A stretch of DNA of 64,000 nt from Methylotetracoccus oryzae. Lineage in GTDB: Bacteria; Pseudomonadota; Gammaproteobacteria; Methylococcales; Methylococcaceae. Location: contig NZ_SRSH01000001.1 in the NCBI RefSeq assembly GCF_006175985.1, positions 186,001 to 250,000 on the forward strand, written 5' to 3'. This document shows, one piece after another, positions 52,591 to 64,000 of this stretch; within the stretch, counting starts at the first letter, position 1; every line of letters begins with the position of its first letter. The notes under the pieces were generated by a model. It searched no databases. It saw only the letters and a program-made list of their open reading frames with translations, and was not told the origin of the DNA. A program made the position numbers and the translations under genes.

Positions 52591-53331
52591 CTACCCGTCG
52601 TAGCGCGCAAGGCCTTCGAGCACGAGGTCCGGGGCTTGCTCGTGGCGTATCGACAGCCGTGGCGCGATCGTCGCGGAATCACCGCCGGTCAGCACCACGG
52701 TGGGTTCGGCGAGCAAGTCCTCGTGAGCCTGACGGACGGCGCGCTCGACCAATGCAACGGTCATCTGAACGATGCCGCTTTCCAGGCAGGCACCGGAATC
52801 ACGCCCCCAGAATGCGGAACGCTCCACGTCGGCCTCGGGCCTGACGCCTTCCGCCCGTTGCAACACGCTGTCCTTCATCAAACCGAGACCTGGCGCGATG
52901 AGTCCGCCACGGTGGCGACCATCGGCGTCGACCAGATCGACCGTCACCGCAGTACCGAGGCTAACCACACAAACCGGCAGGCCGAATACCGCCACGGCGC
53001 CGATCATCGCGACCCAGCGGTCGGCACCGAGCCGTGACGGATCGGCGTAGGCGTTGACGATGCCATGTGCCTGCGGCGCGCTGCGAATCCAGCGGGGCGC
53101 CATGCCCCAGAGCGGGGTGCACCAGTCGGTCAGGACAGGCTCGAGCTCCGCGCCCTTTACATTGCAGACCCACACCGCGGACGGACGTTCAATCCCGCCC
53201 CAGTGCCGCTGCAATTCACCCGGCAGCGCTTCGATGTCGCTCGGAAAGCTCGTGCCGGCGATCAGATGACCCGCGCCCGCATCACAGGCCCATTTGACCC
53301 GAGTGTTGCCGATGTCGACCAGCAGCCTCAT
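52591..53331 (-). CDS. coaX: Type III pantothenate kinase
   Basis: A 246-residue CoaX, the ASKHA-fold kinase that phosphorylates pantothenate in CoA synthesis. Opening [15 protein letters not shown] carries the N-terminal ATP-binding Asp; the later IRSAPQAHGIVNAYADPSRLGADRWVA region and VVLTGGDS near residue 213 complete the family pattern. Start ATG 53331 overlaps the birA stop by 4 bp; a longer frame to 53544 lies over birA. It ends the essential-gene run of the operon. Confidence 0.93.
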   Translation of the reverse strand: MRLLVDIGNTRVKWACDAGAGHLIAGTSFPSDIEALPGELQRHWGGIERPSAVWVCNVKGAELEPVLTDWCTPLWGMAPRWIRSAPQAHGIVNAYADPSRLGADRWVAMIGAVAVFGLPVCVVSLGTAVTVDLVDADGRHRGGLIAPGLGLMKDSVLQRAEGVRPEADVERSAFWGRDSGACLESGIVQMTVALVERAVRQAHEDLLAEPTVVLTGGDSATIAPRLSIRHEQAPDLVLEGLARYDG

Positions 53332-54338
53332 GCCGAGACCGGACGTAGTCTCACATCCCCCGAAGCAAACTCCCGCCGCACTCCGTCGTCGCAGTCGAGC
53401 AGCAGGGTGCCGGATGCCGAGACGCCGGCGATGCAGCCCTCGATCGCCGTCGTGTCCAATTCCAAGCGGGCCCGGCGCCCATCGAAGACGTGATAGCGCC
53501 GCCATTCCCCGATATGCGCGCCGAAGCCGCGCTCCTCGAAGCACGCGAGCATCGGCAGCAACTCAGCCAGCAGCGCCGCCACCAACTGATTGCGCGAGGG
53601 CACGCGCTCACCCAGGATGCCGTGCAGATCGACGACGGCCTGATCGATCGCTTCCGCCTCCCGCGCGGTCAGATGGCAATTGAGGCCGATCCCGATGACG
53701 GCAGCGACGCGGCCGTGCGTCTCACCGGTAACCTCGACCAGCACACCGCCCAGCTTGCGCTCGTTCCAGAGAATGTCGTTAGGCCATTTCAGACCGGCCT
53801 CGGCGACACCGGCCGCGCGTAGCGCCCGGATCAGCACGGCCCCGACCGCGAGGCTCAGCCCGCCCAGCACCGACGAATCCGAGAACGACCACAGCACCGA
53901 CAGGTAGATGTTGCCGGCGAACGGTGAGTGCCAGATTCGCCCGAGCCGGCCGCGGCCCTTGGTCTGCATTTCCGCCAGACAGACCGTGCCGCGCGGCGCG
54001 CCCTCACGCGCAGCCGCCAGCAGTGCGGCGTTCGTGGACTCGATGCACTCATGCACCCGGATCTCGCCCGCCAGCGGCCGAGCAGCAGGCGTCAGCGCAC
54101 GTCGGATCACCTCCGCATCCAGCAGTTCCAGCGGGGCATCCAGGCGATAACCCGCGCCCGGAACGGCATGGACTGTCAGGCCCAAAGCCTCGAGCTGGTG
54201 GATCGCCTTCCAGATCGCGCTGCGGCTCAGACCCAGAGCCGCGGCGAGCCGACTGCCGGAATGCGCCCGACCGTCGGCCAGCAAGCCGATCAGCGCTCGC
54301 TGGAGGGCGGTCAGGTCCGGCGCGGCGTCATGACGCAT
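53328..54338 (-). CDS. birA: Biotin-protein ligase / biotin repressor BirA
   Basis: A 336-residue BirA: N-terminal winged-helix DNA-binding domain (about 8-65; [15 protein letters not shown]), a biotinoyl-AMP-forming catalytic domain with the GRGRLGR loop (about 133-139) and KWPNDI motif (about 187-192), and a small C-terminal SH3-like domain. The HTH means it can act as repressor of biotin genes, none of which lie in this window. The ATG at 54338 overlaps the rarA stop by 11 bp. Cotranscribed with rarA and coaX. Confidence 0.94.
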   Translation of the reverse strand: MRHDAAPDLTALQRALIGLLADGRAHSGSRLAAALGLSRSAIWKAIHQLEALGLTVHAVPGAGYRLDAPLELLDAEVIRRALTPAARPLAGEIRVHECIESTNAALLAAAREGAPRGTVCLAEMQTKGRGRLGRIWHSPFAGNIYLSVLWSFSDSSVLGGLSLAVGAVLIRALRAAGVAEAGLKWPNDILWNERKLGGVLVEVTGETHGRVAAVIGIGLNCHLTAREAEAIDQAVVDLHGILGERVPSRNQLVAALLAELLPMLACFEERGFGAHIGEWRRYHVFDGRRARLELDTTAIEGCIAGVSASGTLLLDCDDGVRREFASGDVRLRPVSA

Positions 54339-55646
54339 CGGTCTTCGGGGCGATCCCGCTGGCCGCGCGCAGCGCCGCCAGCTTCTCGGCAATCTTGATT
54401 TCGAGCCCGCGCGGCACCGGATGGTAGTAGATGCGGCCCTGCAATCCCTCCGGCAGATACACTTCGCCGGCCGCGTAGGCATCGGGTTCGTCATGCGCGT
54501 AGCGGTAGGCCTTGCCGTAACCCAGCCCGCGCATCAGTGCCGTAGGCGCATTGCGAAGGTGCAGCGGCACCTCCAGCGTACCCGTCGCATCGGCCTCGGC
54601 CCGCGCGGCCTGGAAGGCGCGGTAGACGGCATTGCTCTTCGGTGCACAGGCCAGGTAGGCGACGGCCTGGGCCAGCGCCAACTCGCCCTCGGGACTGCCG
54701 AGCCGCTCCTGGGCATCCCAGGCATTCAGCGCCAGAGCCAACGCCCGCGGATCGGCATTGCCGATATCCTCCGAGGCAATCCGAACGATGCGCCGCGCCA
54801 GATAGGTCAGGTCGCACCCGCCGACCATCATGCGGCTCAACCAGTACAGCGAGGCATCGGGGTCGCTGCCGCGCACCGACTTGTGCAGGGCGGAGATCTG
54901 GTCGTAGAAGGCCTCGCCCTGCTTGTCGAAGCGCTGACTCAGGCCACCCGCCAACACTTGCTCGGCCAGTTCGCGCGACACGACCGGGGCCGCGGCGTCG
55001 GGCATCAGGTCAGCGGTGATTTCAAGAAAACCGAGGAGTCGACGCGCATCGCCACCGGCTGCGCGCGCATACCAGCGGCGGATCTCTTCGGGAAAGTCCC
55101 AGACCCTCCCCTCGGGCGACGCCAGTTCGGTCCGCAGCGCCCGCTCCAGCACGGCCAGCAAATCGTCTTCATCGATGGCTTTCAGCACATACACGCGCGC
55201 CCGCGACAATAGCGCGCCGTTCAACTCGAACGAGGGATTCTCGGTGGTCGCACCGATGAAATAGATCGTGCCGTCTTCGATGTGCGGCAGGAACGCATCC
55301 TGCTGGGACTTGTTGAAGCGATGGACCTCATCGACGAACAGGAGGGTCCGCCGACCGTAGCCGGCCCGCGCCTGGGCCCGGGCGATCGCATCGCGGATGT
55401 CCTTGACGCCCGACAACACGGCAGAGAGTGGCTCGAATTCGGCGTCGGCCTGCTGCGCGACCATGCGTGCCAGCGTGGTCTTGCCGGTGCCGGGCGGCCC
55501 CCACAGGATCATCGAATGCAGGCGCGCCGAACGCACTGCCTCGTATAGCGGCTTCCCGGGTGCCAGCAGATGCCGCTGCCCGCAGAACTCGTCGAGCCTG
55601 GTGGGCCGCAACCGGTCGGCGAGCGGGCGGTAGTCGCTGGAAACGG

Positions 55647-55650
<4 letters not shown>
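54328..55650 (-). CDS. rarA: Replication-associated recombination protein A
   Basis: A 440-residue AAA+ protein of the RarA/MgsA/WRNIP1 family acting at stalled replication forks. Walker A GPPGTGKT is at 51-58, Walker B is in [10 protein letters not shown] near 114, and the sensor and C-terminal tetramerisation regions ([26 protein letters not shown]) are in place. ATG 55650 overlaps the lolA stop by 4 bp and the stop overlaps birA by 11 bp. The lolA-rarA order is common in Gammaproteobacteria. Confidence 0.95.
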
Positions 55651-58828
<3,178 letters not shown>

Positions 58829-58829
<1 letters not shown>

Positions 58830-59305
58830 TAGCTGGCTACCGGCCCGTGAACGACCTTGATCAGGCCGGTGGGATAACGCTCACCCGCCAGGTAATCGGC
58901 GACCACGCTGCGGACCAGCGGACTGCGCAGCTGGTCTGACCTTTCGTTCAATTCGTGCCAGTCGAGCCACAACACGTCTTCGATCCCCTCGTCCAGTTGC
59001 GGAGCTTCGTCGCGCACGGTGACTTCACCACAGACCGCGAAACGCACGTAGTTCGGGCCATAAATCGAATGCTGCCACTGGTAGACGCCGACCACGGCTT
59101 CCGGGACGAAATGCCAGCCGGTTTCCTCGCGGGTTTCGCGGACCACGGCCTCCATCAACGACTCACCGCGTTCGAGATGGCCCGCGGGCTGATTGATCAC
59201 GAGTCGCCCGTCGGCGGCGCGCTCCAAAACAAACAGGAAGCGCGAGTCGCGTTGCACCACGGCGGCGACGGTTACGCGCGGTCGTTCCCGGGTCCCAGAC
59301 GCCAT
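58829..59305 (-). CDS. nudJ: NUDIX hydrolase, NudJ type
   Basis: A 158-residue NUDIX phosphatase; NudJ of E. coli hydrolyses thiamine pyrophosphate precursor and nucleoside phosphates. The Nudix box [23 protein letters not shown] spans residues 42-64 (G-x5-E-x7-REVxEExGW). ATG 59305 ([10 protein letters not shown]) is preferred over 59320. First gene of a long leftward operon; a clean promoter lies 37 bp upstream. E. coli has the same nudJ-mnmA order. Confidence 0.92.
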
Positions 59306-59697
59306 TTCGCGTTCGTACATGCAGTCTTCACCGTCGGTCCAATTGTATTGTCGAGACGCCTATGCTATCAAAATGCCGTAAGGGATCCGGGGCGCGTGCC
59401 CTTGGGTGGCAGGACACTGGTCGTCGCGATGTGAACTCCGATCTCGCGGGTAAGGGCCGGCATTCTACCCGATGTCCGCAGCCGACGAAGCGGCGTTCCC
59501 GATGCCGCACGGATCGGCCCGGGCCACCCAAGCTGCAACCTAATGGCCCCGGCGCCGTCCAAAGCCGCGAGGCCGCGGTATCCGGCGCCGAATGCGTGCG
59601 TCGTCCCGGCGCGGCGCAGACTCTCCGTGGTAAGCTGGAATCCGGGGCACCGATGACCCGGCAGCATATATAGTTGATTGCAGTACAGGTTTGGCAG
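59306..59697. other. Intergenic region between nudJ and clpS
   Basis: Beyond the nudJ promoter, no gene is supported here. The right half should contain the clpS promoter; a TATATA-like tract near 59667-59672 is the only -10-like sequence and has no clear -35. Confidence 0.6.
59342..59371 (-). promoter_or_regulatory. Sigma70 promoter of the nudJ-mnmA-purB-lolA-rarA-birA-coaX operon
   Basis: Reading leftward: TTGATA (complement of 59366-59371), 18 bases, TACAAT (complement of 59342-59347), about 37 bp before the nudJ ATG. Both boxes are near consensus, and nothing comparable lies inside the operon except possibly the 41 bp gap before purB. Confidence 0.65.
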
Positions 59698-60018
59698 ATG
59701 GCACAGTTTCCCGACCGGGTTCCCGGCGACGACTTCCTGGTACAGGAGGCCAAGCCGAAACTCAAGCGGCCGCCGCTGTTCAAAGTCATTTTGCTCAATG
59801 ACGACTTCACGCCGATGGAATTCGTCGTGGACGTCTTGATGAACTTCTTCGGCATGGACGAGGAGAAAGCCACGCAGGTGATGCTGCACGTGCATACGCG
59901 CGGCGTTGGCGTGTGCGGGGTCTTTTCGAAGGATGTCGCGGAGACGAAGGTGAAGGTCGTAACCGACTATTCACGGCAACATCAGCATCCGCTATTGTGT
60001 ACCTTGGAAGAAGCTTAA
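59698..60018 (+). CDS. clpS: ATP-dependent protease adaptor ClpS
   Basis: A 106-residue adaptor that delivers N-degron proteins to ClpAP. The core [22 protein letters not shown] and the following helices carry the typical N-end-rule pocket residues, with the conserved DD and His residues in [16 protein letters not shown]. The ATG at 59698 matches the family N-terminus (MAQFPDRV). 27 bp before clpA, with which it is cotranscribed. Confidence 0.96.
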   Translation: MAQFPDRVPGDDFLVQEAKPKLKRPPLFKVILLNDDFTPMEFVVDVLMNFFGMDEEKATQVMLHVHTRGVGVCGVFSKDVAETKVKVVTDYSRQHQHPLLCTLEEA

Positions 60019-60045
60019 CGAGCCCTCCTAACCCAGGCCATTCTT

Positions 60046-62319
60046 ATGCTCAGCAAAGAACTCGAATATTCGTTGAATACGGCGTTTCGGATGGCCTACG
60101 AGAAGCGCCACGAATTCATCACGGTGGAGCATCTGCTGCTGGCCATGCTGGACAACTCGGTGGCCGTGGAAGTGCTCAAGGCCTGCGGCGGCGACGTCGA
60201 CGGGTTGCGGCGGGAACTGAACGAATTCCTCGATGAGACCACCCCGCAAATTCCGCCGGGCGTCAAGCGCGAGACCCAGCCGACCCTCGGTTTTCAGCGG
60301 GTGCTGCAACGGGCGGCCTTCCATGTGCAATCCTCCGGCAAGAAGGAAGTGACCGGCGCCAACGTGCTCGTCGCCATCTTCAGCGAACAGGACTCCCATG
60401 CCGTCTATCTGCTAAACAAGCAGGACGTGACGCGACTGGACATCGTGAACTACATCTCGCACGGCATCTCGAAAGTGCGTGACGAGAGCGAACCGTCACC
60501 CCGCGGCGCGGCGCCGGAAGGCGACGACAGCGAAAGCCCGGTCGGCAACCCGCTCGAGAAATTCGCGGCGAACCTGAACGAAATGGCCCGCAAGGGCAAG
60601 ATCGACCCGCTGATCGGTCGCAAGGACGAAATCGAGCGGACCGTGCAGGTGCTGTGCCGCCGGCGCAAGAACAACCCGCTGCTGGTCGGCGAGGCTGGCG
60701 TCGGCAAGACCGCGATCGCCGAGGGTCTGGCGAAGAAGATCGTCGAGAATGACGTCCCCGAAGTGCTCAAGGACTGCGTGATCTATGCGCTGGACCTGGG
60801 TGCCCTGGTCGCCGGGACGAAATACCGCGGCGACTTCGAAAAGCGTCTGAAGTCATTGCTGGCGCAGTTGCGGAAGGAACCCAATTCAATCCTGTTCATC
60901 GACGAGATACACACGATCATCGGCGCCGGCTCGGCCTCGGGCGGCGTCATGGACGCATCCAACCTGATCAAGCCCGTGCTGGCTTCGGGCGAACTGCGCT
61001 GCATCGGATCGACCACCTACCAGGAGTTCAGGGGCATATTCGAGAAGGACCGCGCACTGGCGCGCCGCTTCCAGAAGATCGACATCCACGAGCCGACGGT
61101 CGAGGAGACCTACCACATCCTGCGTGGGCTCAAGTCGCGCTTCGAGGAACACCACGACGTGAAGTACTCGCTGGCTGCGCTGAAGACCGCGGCCGAGTTG
61201 TCCAGCCGTTACATCAACGACCGCCACCTGCCGGACAAGGCCATCGACGTGATCGACGAGGCCGGGGCGAGCCAACGCCTGCTGCCGCCGTCACGCCGGC
61301 GCAAGCTGATCGGAACACTGGAAATCGAGGACATCGTCGCCAAGATTGCCAGGATCCCGCCGAAGACCGTGTCGACCAACGACAAGGACAAGCTGCGCGA
61401 ACTCGAGAAGAACCTGAAACTGCTGGTATTCGGCCAGGACGAGGCCATCACGACCCTGGCCTCCGCAATCAAGCTGTCGCGAGCGGGCCTGCGCGAGACG
61501 CAAAAACCGATCGGCGCCTTCCTGTTCGCGGGCCCGACCGGCGTCGGCAAGACCGAGGTGACGCGTCAGCTGGCCCGCGTGCTGGGTATCGAGCTGATTC
61601 GTTTCGACATGTCCGAATACATGGAGCGGCACACGGTGTCGCGTTTGATCGGCGCACCGCCCGGCTACGTCGGCTTCGATCAGGGCGGACTGTTGACCGA
61701 AGCGATCAACAAGCATCCCCACGCTGTTCTATTGCTCGACGAAATCGAGAAGGCCCACCCGGATGTCTTCAATCTGCTCCTGCAGGTCATGGATCACGGC
61801 ACGCTCACGGACAATAACGGCCGCAAAGCCGACTTCCGGAACATCATCCTGGTCATGACGACCAATGCCGGAGCCGCCGAAGGGGGTCGGCCGTCGATCG
61901 GTTTCACGCAGCAGGACCACACGACCGACAGCATGAAGGCCATCGAGCGTCTGTTCTCGCCGGAATTTCGTAACCGGCTCGACTCGGCAATCCAGTTCAA
62001 GCCGCTGAACATCGACATCATCGGGCAAGTCGTGGACAAGTTCATCTTCGAGCTCGAAACGCAACTCGCCGAGAAAAGCGTATCGCTGGTGCTCGAGCCG
62101 GAGGCGCGACAGTGGCTGGCGGAGCATGGCTTCGATCCGCGAATGGGCGCACGACCGATGGCGCGCGTCATTCAGGACAACATCAAGAAGCCGTTGGCGG
62201 AAGAGATTCTGTTCGGAACGCTCAAGGCGGGCGGCATCGTCCGCATCGCCTTGGCCGCGGACGGCGCGGGGCTGACCCTGGACGTTAGGAATACCGAACG
62301 GGCAGTGGAAACGGTGTAG
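60046..62319 (+). CDS. clpA: ATP-dependent Clp protease ATP-binding subunit ClpA
   Basis: A 757-residue AAA+ unfoldase. N-domain residues 1-145, D1 with Walker A GEAGVGKT at 215-222 and Walker B LFIDEIHT near 283, D2 with Walker A GPTGVGKT at 496-503, and the IGF-type loop region that docks on ClpP (FTQQ near 625). Length is normal. ClpP is not in the window. It converges with infA; a hairpin lies between their stops. Confidence 0.97.
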   Translation: MLSKELEYSLNTAFRMAYEKRHEFITVEHLLLAMLDNSVAVEVLKACGGDVDGLRRELNEFLDETTPQIPPGVKRETQPTLGFQRVLQRAAFHVQSSGKKEVTGANVLVAIFSEQDSHAVYLLNKQDVTRLDIVNYISHGISKVRDESEPSPRGAAPEGDDSESPVGNPLEKFAANLNEMARKGKIDPLIGRKDEIERTVQVLCRRRKNNPLLVGEAGVGKTAIAEGLAKKIVENDVPEVLKDCVIYALDLGALVAGTKYRGDFEKRLKSLLAQLRKEPNSILFIDEIHTIIGAGSASGGVMDASNLIKPVLASGELRCIGSTTYQEFRGIFEKDRALARRFQKIDIHEPTVEETYHILRGLKSRFEEHHDVKYSLAALKTAAELSSRYINDRHLPDKAIDVIDEAGASQRLLPPSRRRKLIGTLEIEDIVAKIARIPPKTVSTNDKDKLRELEKNLKLLVFGQDEAITTLASAIKLSRAGLRETQKPIGAFLFAGPTGVGKTEVTRQLARVLGIELIRFDMSEYMERHTVSRLIGAPPGYVGFDQGGLLTEAINKHPHAVLLLDEIEKAHPDVFNLLLQVMDHGTLTDNNGRKADFRNIILVMTTNAGAAEGGRPSIGFTQQDHTTDSMKAIERLFSPEFRNRLDSAIQFKPLNIDIIGQVVDKFIFELETQLAEKSVSLVLEPEARQWLAEHGFDPRMGARPMARVIQDNIKKPLAEEILFGTLKAGGIVRIALAADGAGLTLDVRNTERAVETV

Positions 62320-62323
62320 CGAC

Positions 62324-62347
62324 GGGTGGCGCTGATGCGCCCTACCC
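62324..62347. terminator. Hairpin between convergent clpA and infA
   Basis: GGGTGGCGC (62324-62332), loop TGAT, GCGCC then ACCC (to 62347) can form an imperfect stem serving both genes. No T-run follows. Confidence 0.4.
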
Positions 62348-62566
62348 TTAGCGCTGACGGAAGGTGATTCGGCCTTTCGTCAAATCGTACGGAGTCATTT
62401 CGACCTTCACGCGGTCGCCGGTCAGGATGCGGATGTAGTTCTTACGCATCTTGCCGGAGATGTGGGCCGTGATGATGTGTCCGTTATCGAGCTGGACCCG
62501 AAACGTCGTGTTGGGCAGGGTCTCGATGACCTTGCCCTCCATCTCCAGATGATCTTCTTTCGCCAT
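62348..62566 (-). CDS. infA: Translation initiation factor IF-1
   Basis: A 72-residue S1-fold protein, the exact family length, with the sequence [19 protein letters not shown] through GRITFRQR being classic IF-1. ATG 62566. It modulates initiator-tRNA selection on the 30S subunit. In many Gammaproteobacteria it lies next to clpA, as here. An extended -10 lies 39 bp upstream. Confidence 0.98.
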   Translation of the reverse strand: MAKEDHLEMEGKVIETLPNTTFRVQLDNGHIITAHISGKMRKNYIRILTGDRVKVEMTPYDLTKGRITFRQR

Positions 62567-62882
62567 GAATGAGCTTTTGCAACCGTAGAGCAATGCAGCC
62601 GCGGAGTATAGCACGCATCCGCGTACGCTCCGAATTTGGCGCCGAATGCAAGCAGGCATCCTCAACTCGCGCCATTGCCCCCGTTCCAGCGGTGCCGAAC
62701 ATACGGCCCGCCCCCGCCGCCGCAGGGCACTCCGGTCAGTAAGGCGCACACCGCTGTCCCAAGGCATAGGGAGCGGATTCCCACTGTTTGATGGCAGTTC
62801 GACACCCGCAACCGGTATCCTGTCGCCGGCCCATTACGCACCCGTCGTGTGGCAATCCTCTACTCGCCTCGGAGATTCCGCC
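62567..62882. other. Intergenic region between divergent infA and the lysozyme-inhibitor-like gene
   Basis: Contains the infA promoter on the left. For the rightward gene, TTGATG (62788) and TATCCT (62816) are too far apart (22 bases) to be a convincing promoter. No small ORF or RNA gene was recognised. Confidence 0.55.
62605..62613 (-). promoter_or_regulatory. Extended -10 promoter of infA
   Basis: TGCTATACT (complement of 62605-62613) is an extended -10 box with a near-consensus TATACT, 39 bp before the infA ATG. The -35 position is poor, as expected for this class. Confidence 0.55.
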
Positions 62883-63830
62883 GTGAAGCCAGCTTTCAAG
62901 TGGACATTGTTCGGATTCCTGCTAGTTGCAGCGCCGACCGTACTTGCCGCGGAGACGATCCGCCGGGAACCCATCCATTTCGCCAAGGGCGCCACCAGCG
63001 CTAGCGTCAAGGGCACCCTCAAGGGCGACCAGACCGTTGACTATCTGTTGCAGGCCAAGGCCGGCCAGTCGATGACGGTCGACTTCAAGCCGAGCAATGC
63101 CTCCGCCTATTTCAACGTTCTGCCACCCGGCTCCGAGACCGCGCTGTTCGTGGGTTCGACCTCCGGCAACCATTTCGTCGGTGACTTGCCCGCGGATGGT
63201 CAGTACACGGTCCGGGTTTACCTGATGCGCAACGCAGCGCGACGCAACGAAACGGCCAAGTATTCGCTCGACTTCGCGATCGGGGGCGCCAAGACAACCG
63301 CCGGAGCCGCGACCGGACCCGCGGCGGGCGGCCGATTCGACCGCAAGCTGGAACTGAATGGCATCCGCTTCCACGTCTCCAGCGGCAACGACGGTTCGCA
63401 AAACACCCTTAAGATCACCCCATCCGGACTGGAAATCGACAATGCCCCCATCGTCCGAACCGTCGACGGCACCGTAACCGGGGCCGAGATCGCCGACATC
63501 AACGCGGATCGCTCGCCCGAACTGTATGTCTACGTGACCTCCGCCGGTAGTGGCTCTTACGGCATGCTCGTCGCGTACTCCGCCAATCGTCGCAAATCGC
63601 TGAGCGAGATTTATCTGCCGTCCGTCGCCGAGGACGCAAAGTTGGGAAAGGGCTACATGGGGCATGACGAGTTCGCCGTGGTCGAGGGTACCTTCGTCCA
63701 ACGCTTTCCCGTTTACCGCGAAGGTGACACCAATACCAAGCCCACCGGCGGCATGCGGCAGATTCAATACAAGCTCAAACCCGGCGAAGCCGGCTGGCTG
63801 CTGAAGGTGGATCGGGTCGTCGAGTACTGA
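62883..63830 (+). CDS. Exported two-domain lysozyme-inhibitor-like protein (PliI C-terminal domain)
   Basis: A 315-residue periplasmic protein. The GTG at 62883 starts a signal peptide (residues 1-23, cleavage LAA-E). Residues about 150-315 match the pattern of PliI, the periplasmic inhibitor of i-type lysozymes: ITPSGLEIDNAPIVRTVDG, then the SGSYG-containing stretch near 220 and the GYMGHDEFAVVEG block near 257. Residues about 24-132 form a second beta-rich domain with YFNVLPPG, FVGSTSGN and VRVYLMRNAARRNE, resembling PliG-type g-lysozyme inhibitors or PPC domains; a Gly/Ala linker joins them. The combined function is inferred. Expression may support survival against host or competitor lysozymes. 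Confidence 0.82.
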   Translation: MKPAFKWTLFGFLLVAAPTVLAAETIRREPIHFAKGATSASVKGTLKGDQTVDYLLQAKAGQSMTVDFKPSNASAYFNVLPPGSETALFVGSTSGNHFVGDLPADGQYTVRVYLMRNAARRNETAKYSLDFAIGGAKTTAGAATGPAAGGRFDRKLELNGIRFHVSSGNDGSQNTLKITPSGLEIDNAPIVRTVDGTVTGAEIADINADRSPELYVYVTSAGSGSYGMLVAYSANRRKSLSEIYLPSVAEDAKLGKGYMGHDEFAVVEGTFVQRFPVYREGDTNTKPTGGMRQIQYKLKPGEAGWLLKVDRVVEY

Positions 63831-63925
63831 AGAACCCGGCAGCCACACGCGTCGCCGATGTCTCGCACCGTGTCGTCGGCCCGATACCGGACTCGTTGAC
63901 CGGGATCGACGGCCGAAAGCGATCG

Positions 63926-63950
63926 CCCTGTGCGGGTTTTCACCACAGGG
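63926..63950. terminator. Stem-loop behind the lysozyme-inhibitor-like gene
   Basis: CCCTGTG (63926-63932), 11-base loop, CACAGGG (63944-63950), about 95 bp past the stop. It lacks a T-run afterwards; the remaining bases to the window edge show no gene. Confidence 0.35.
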
Positions 63951-64000
63951 TCTGCCTGCTCCGACGCGACAGGCGGCGGCTTACCGGGTGGCTTGGTGGG

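Noticed and set aside
51715-53037. 440-codon rightward frame over the MOSC, DJ-1 and coaX genes
   Set aside because: Crosses both strands' genuine genes; no family resemblance.

Overview
The window is a 64 kb, high-GC, gene-dense chromosomal segment from a Gram-negative bacterium. Several arrangements point to the Gammaproteobacteria: a glrK-qseG-glrR style two-component operon, glyQ-glyS, nudJ-mnmA-purB, lolA-rarA, birA-coaX and clpS-clpA-infA. Nothing in the sequence fixes the genus; a free-living lineage outside the Enterobacterales is likely because hflD (normally between mnmA and purB) and gmhB (often behind glyS) are missing from their usual places. I found no rRNA, tRNA, CRISPR array, insertion sequence, prophage or recognisable defence island. 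The left edge cuts a photolyase gene.

Region by region. 1-9.4 kb: photolyase, a CysZ-type membrane protein, the GlrR/QseG/GlrK envelope-stress regulators, a two-gene ABC importer lacking a binding protein, a small lipoprotein, a YjbQ-family protein and a LemA-GIDE membrane pair in which the GIDE partner carries two EF-hand-like loops. 9.4-14.4 kb: AI-2E-family permease, divergent from glyQ-glyS and a PlsC acyltransferase. 14.6-20.9 kb: a complete tripartite RND pump (TolC, adaptor, RND permease) followed by an exported Dabb-domain protein. 20.9-27 kb: a DUF1015 protein divergent from an MCE/Mla-type lipid transport operon (STAS-MlaE fusion, MlaF, MlaD, PqiC-like lipoprotein) and an unknown exported protein. 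27-36 kb: POT peptide symporter, a tiny membrane protein, a cold-shock/DUF1294 fusion, asparagine synthetase, an ArnT-like glycosyltransferase and a divergent beta-helix lipoprotein. 36-41.2 kb: a self-contained TetR-controlled exporter operon (TetR, DevC, DevA, DevB-like adaptor, NodT-type outer membrane protein) with a clear palindromic operator. 41.2-51.3 kb: degenerate receiver protein, a 0.6 kb gene-free stretch rich in palindromes, methyltransferase, Wzx-like flippase, L,D-transpeptidase, a large cytoplasmic hybrid histidine kinase and a miniature secretin-like protein. 51.3-59.4 kb: MOSC protein convergent with a very tightly packed eight-gene leftward operon (nudJ, mnmA, purB, lolA, rarA, birA, coaX, DJ-1/PfpI) that has a good sigma70-type promoter. 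59.4-64 kb: clpS-clpA, convergent infA, and an exported two-domain lysozyme-inhibitor-like protein.

The common theme is the cell envelope: lipid transport (Mla/MCE, LolA, PlsC), efflux (RND and DevBCA pumps), peptidoglycan cross-linking and lysozyme resistance, surface glycan handling (ArnT-like, flippase, beta-helix lipoprotein, AsnB) and envelope-stress signalling (GlrKR, hybrid kinase), interleaved with housekeeping genes. I did not find a convincing, wholly new multi-gene system. The most interesting leads are the EF-hand-bearing GIDE protein beside LemA, the fused lysozyme-inhibitor-like protein, the divergent glycosyltransferase/beta-helix locus, the mini-secretin downstream of a hybrid kinase, and the palindrome-rich gene-free stretch around 42 kb. 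All family assignments are from reading motifs by eye; no database search was run.
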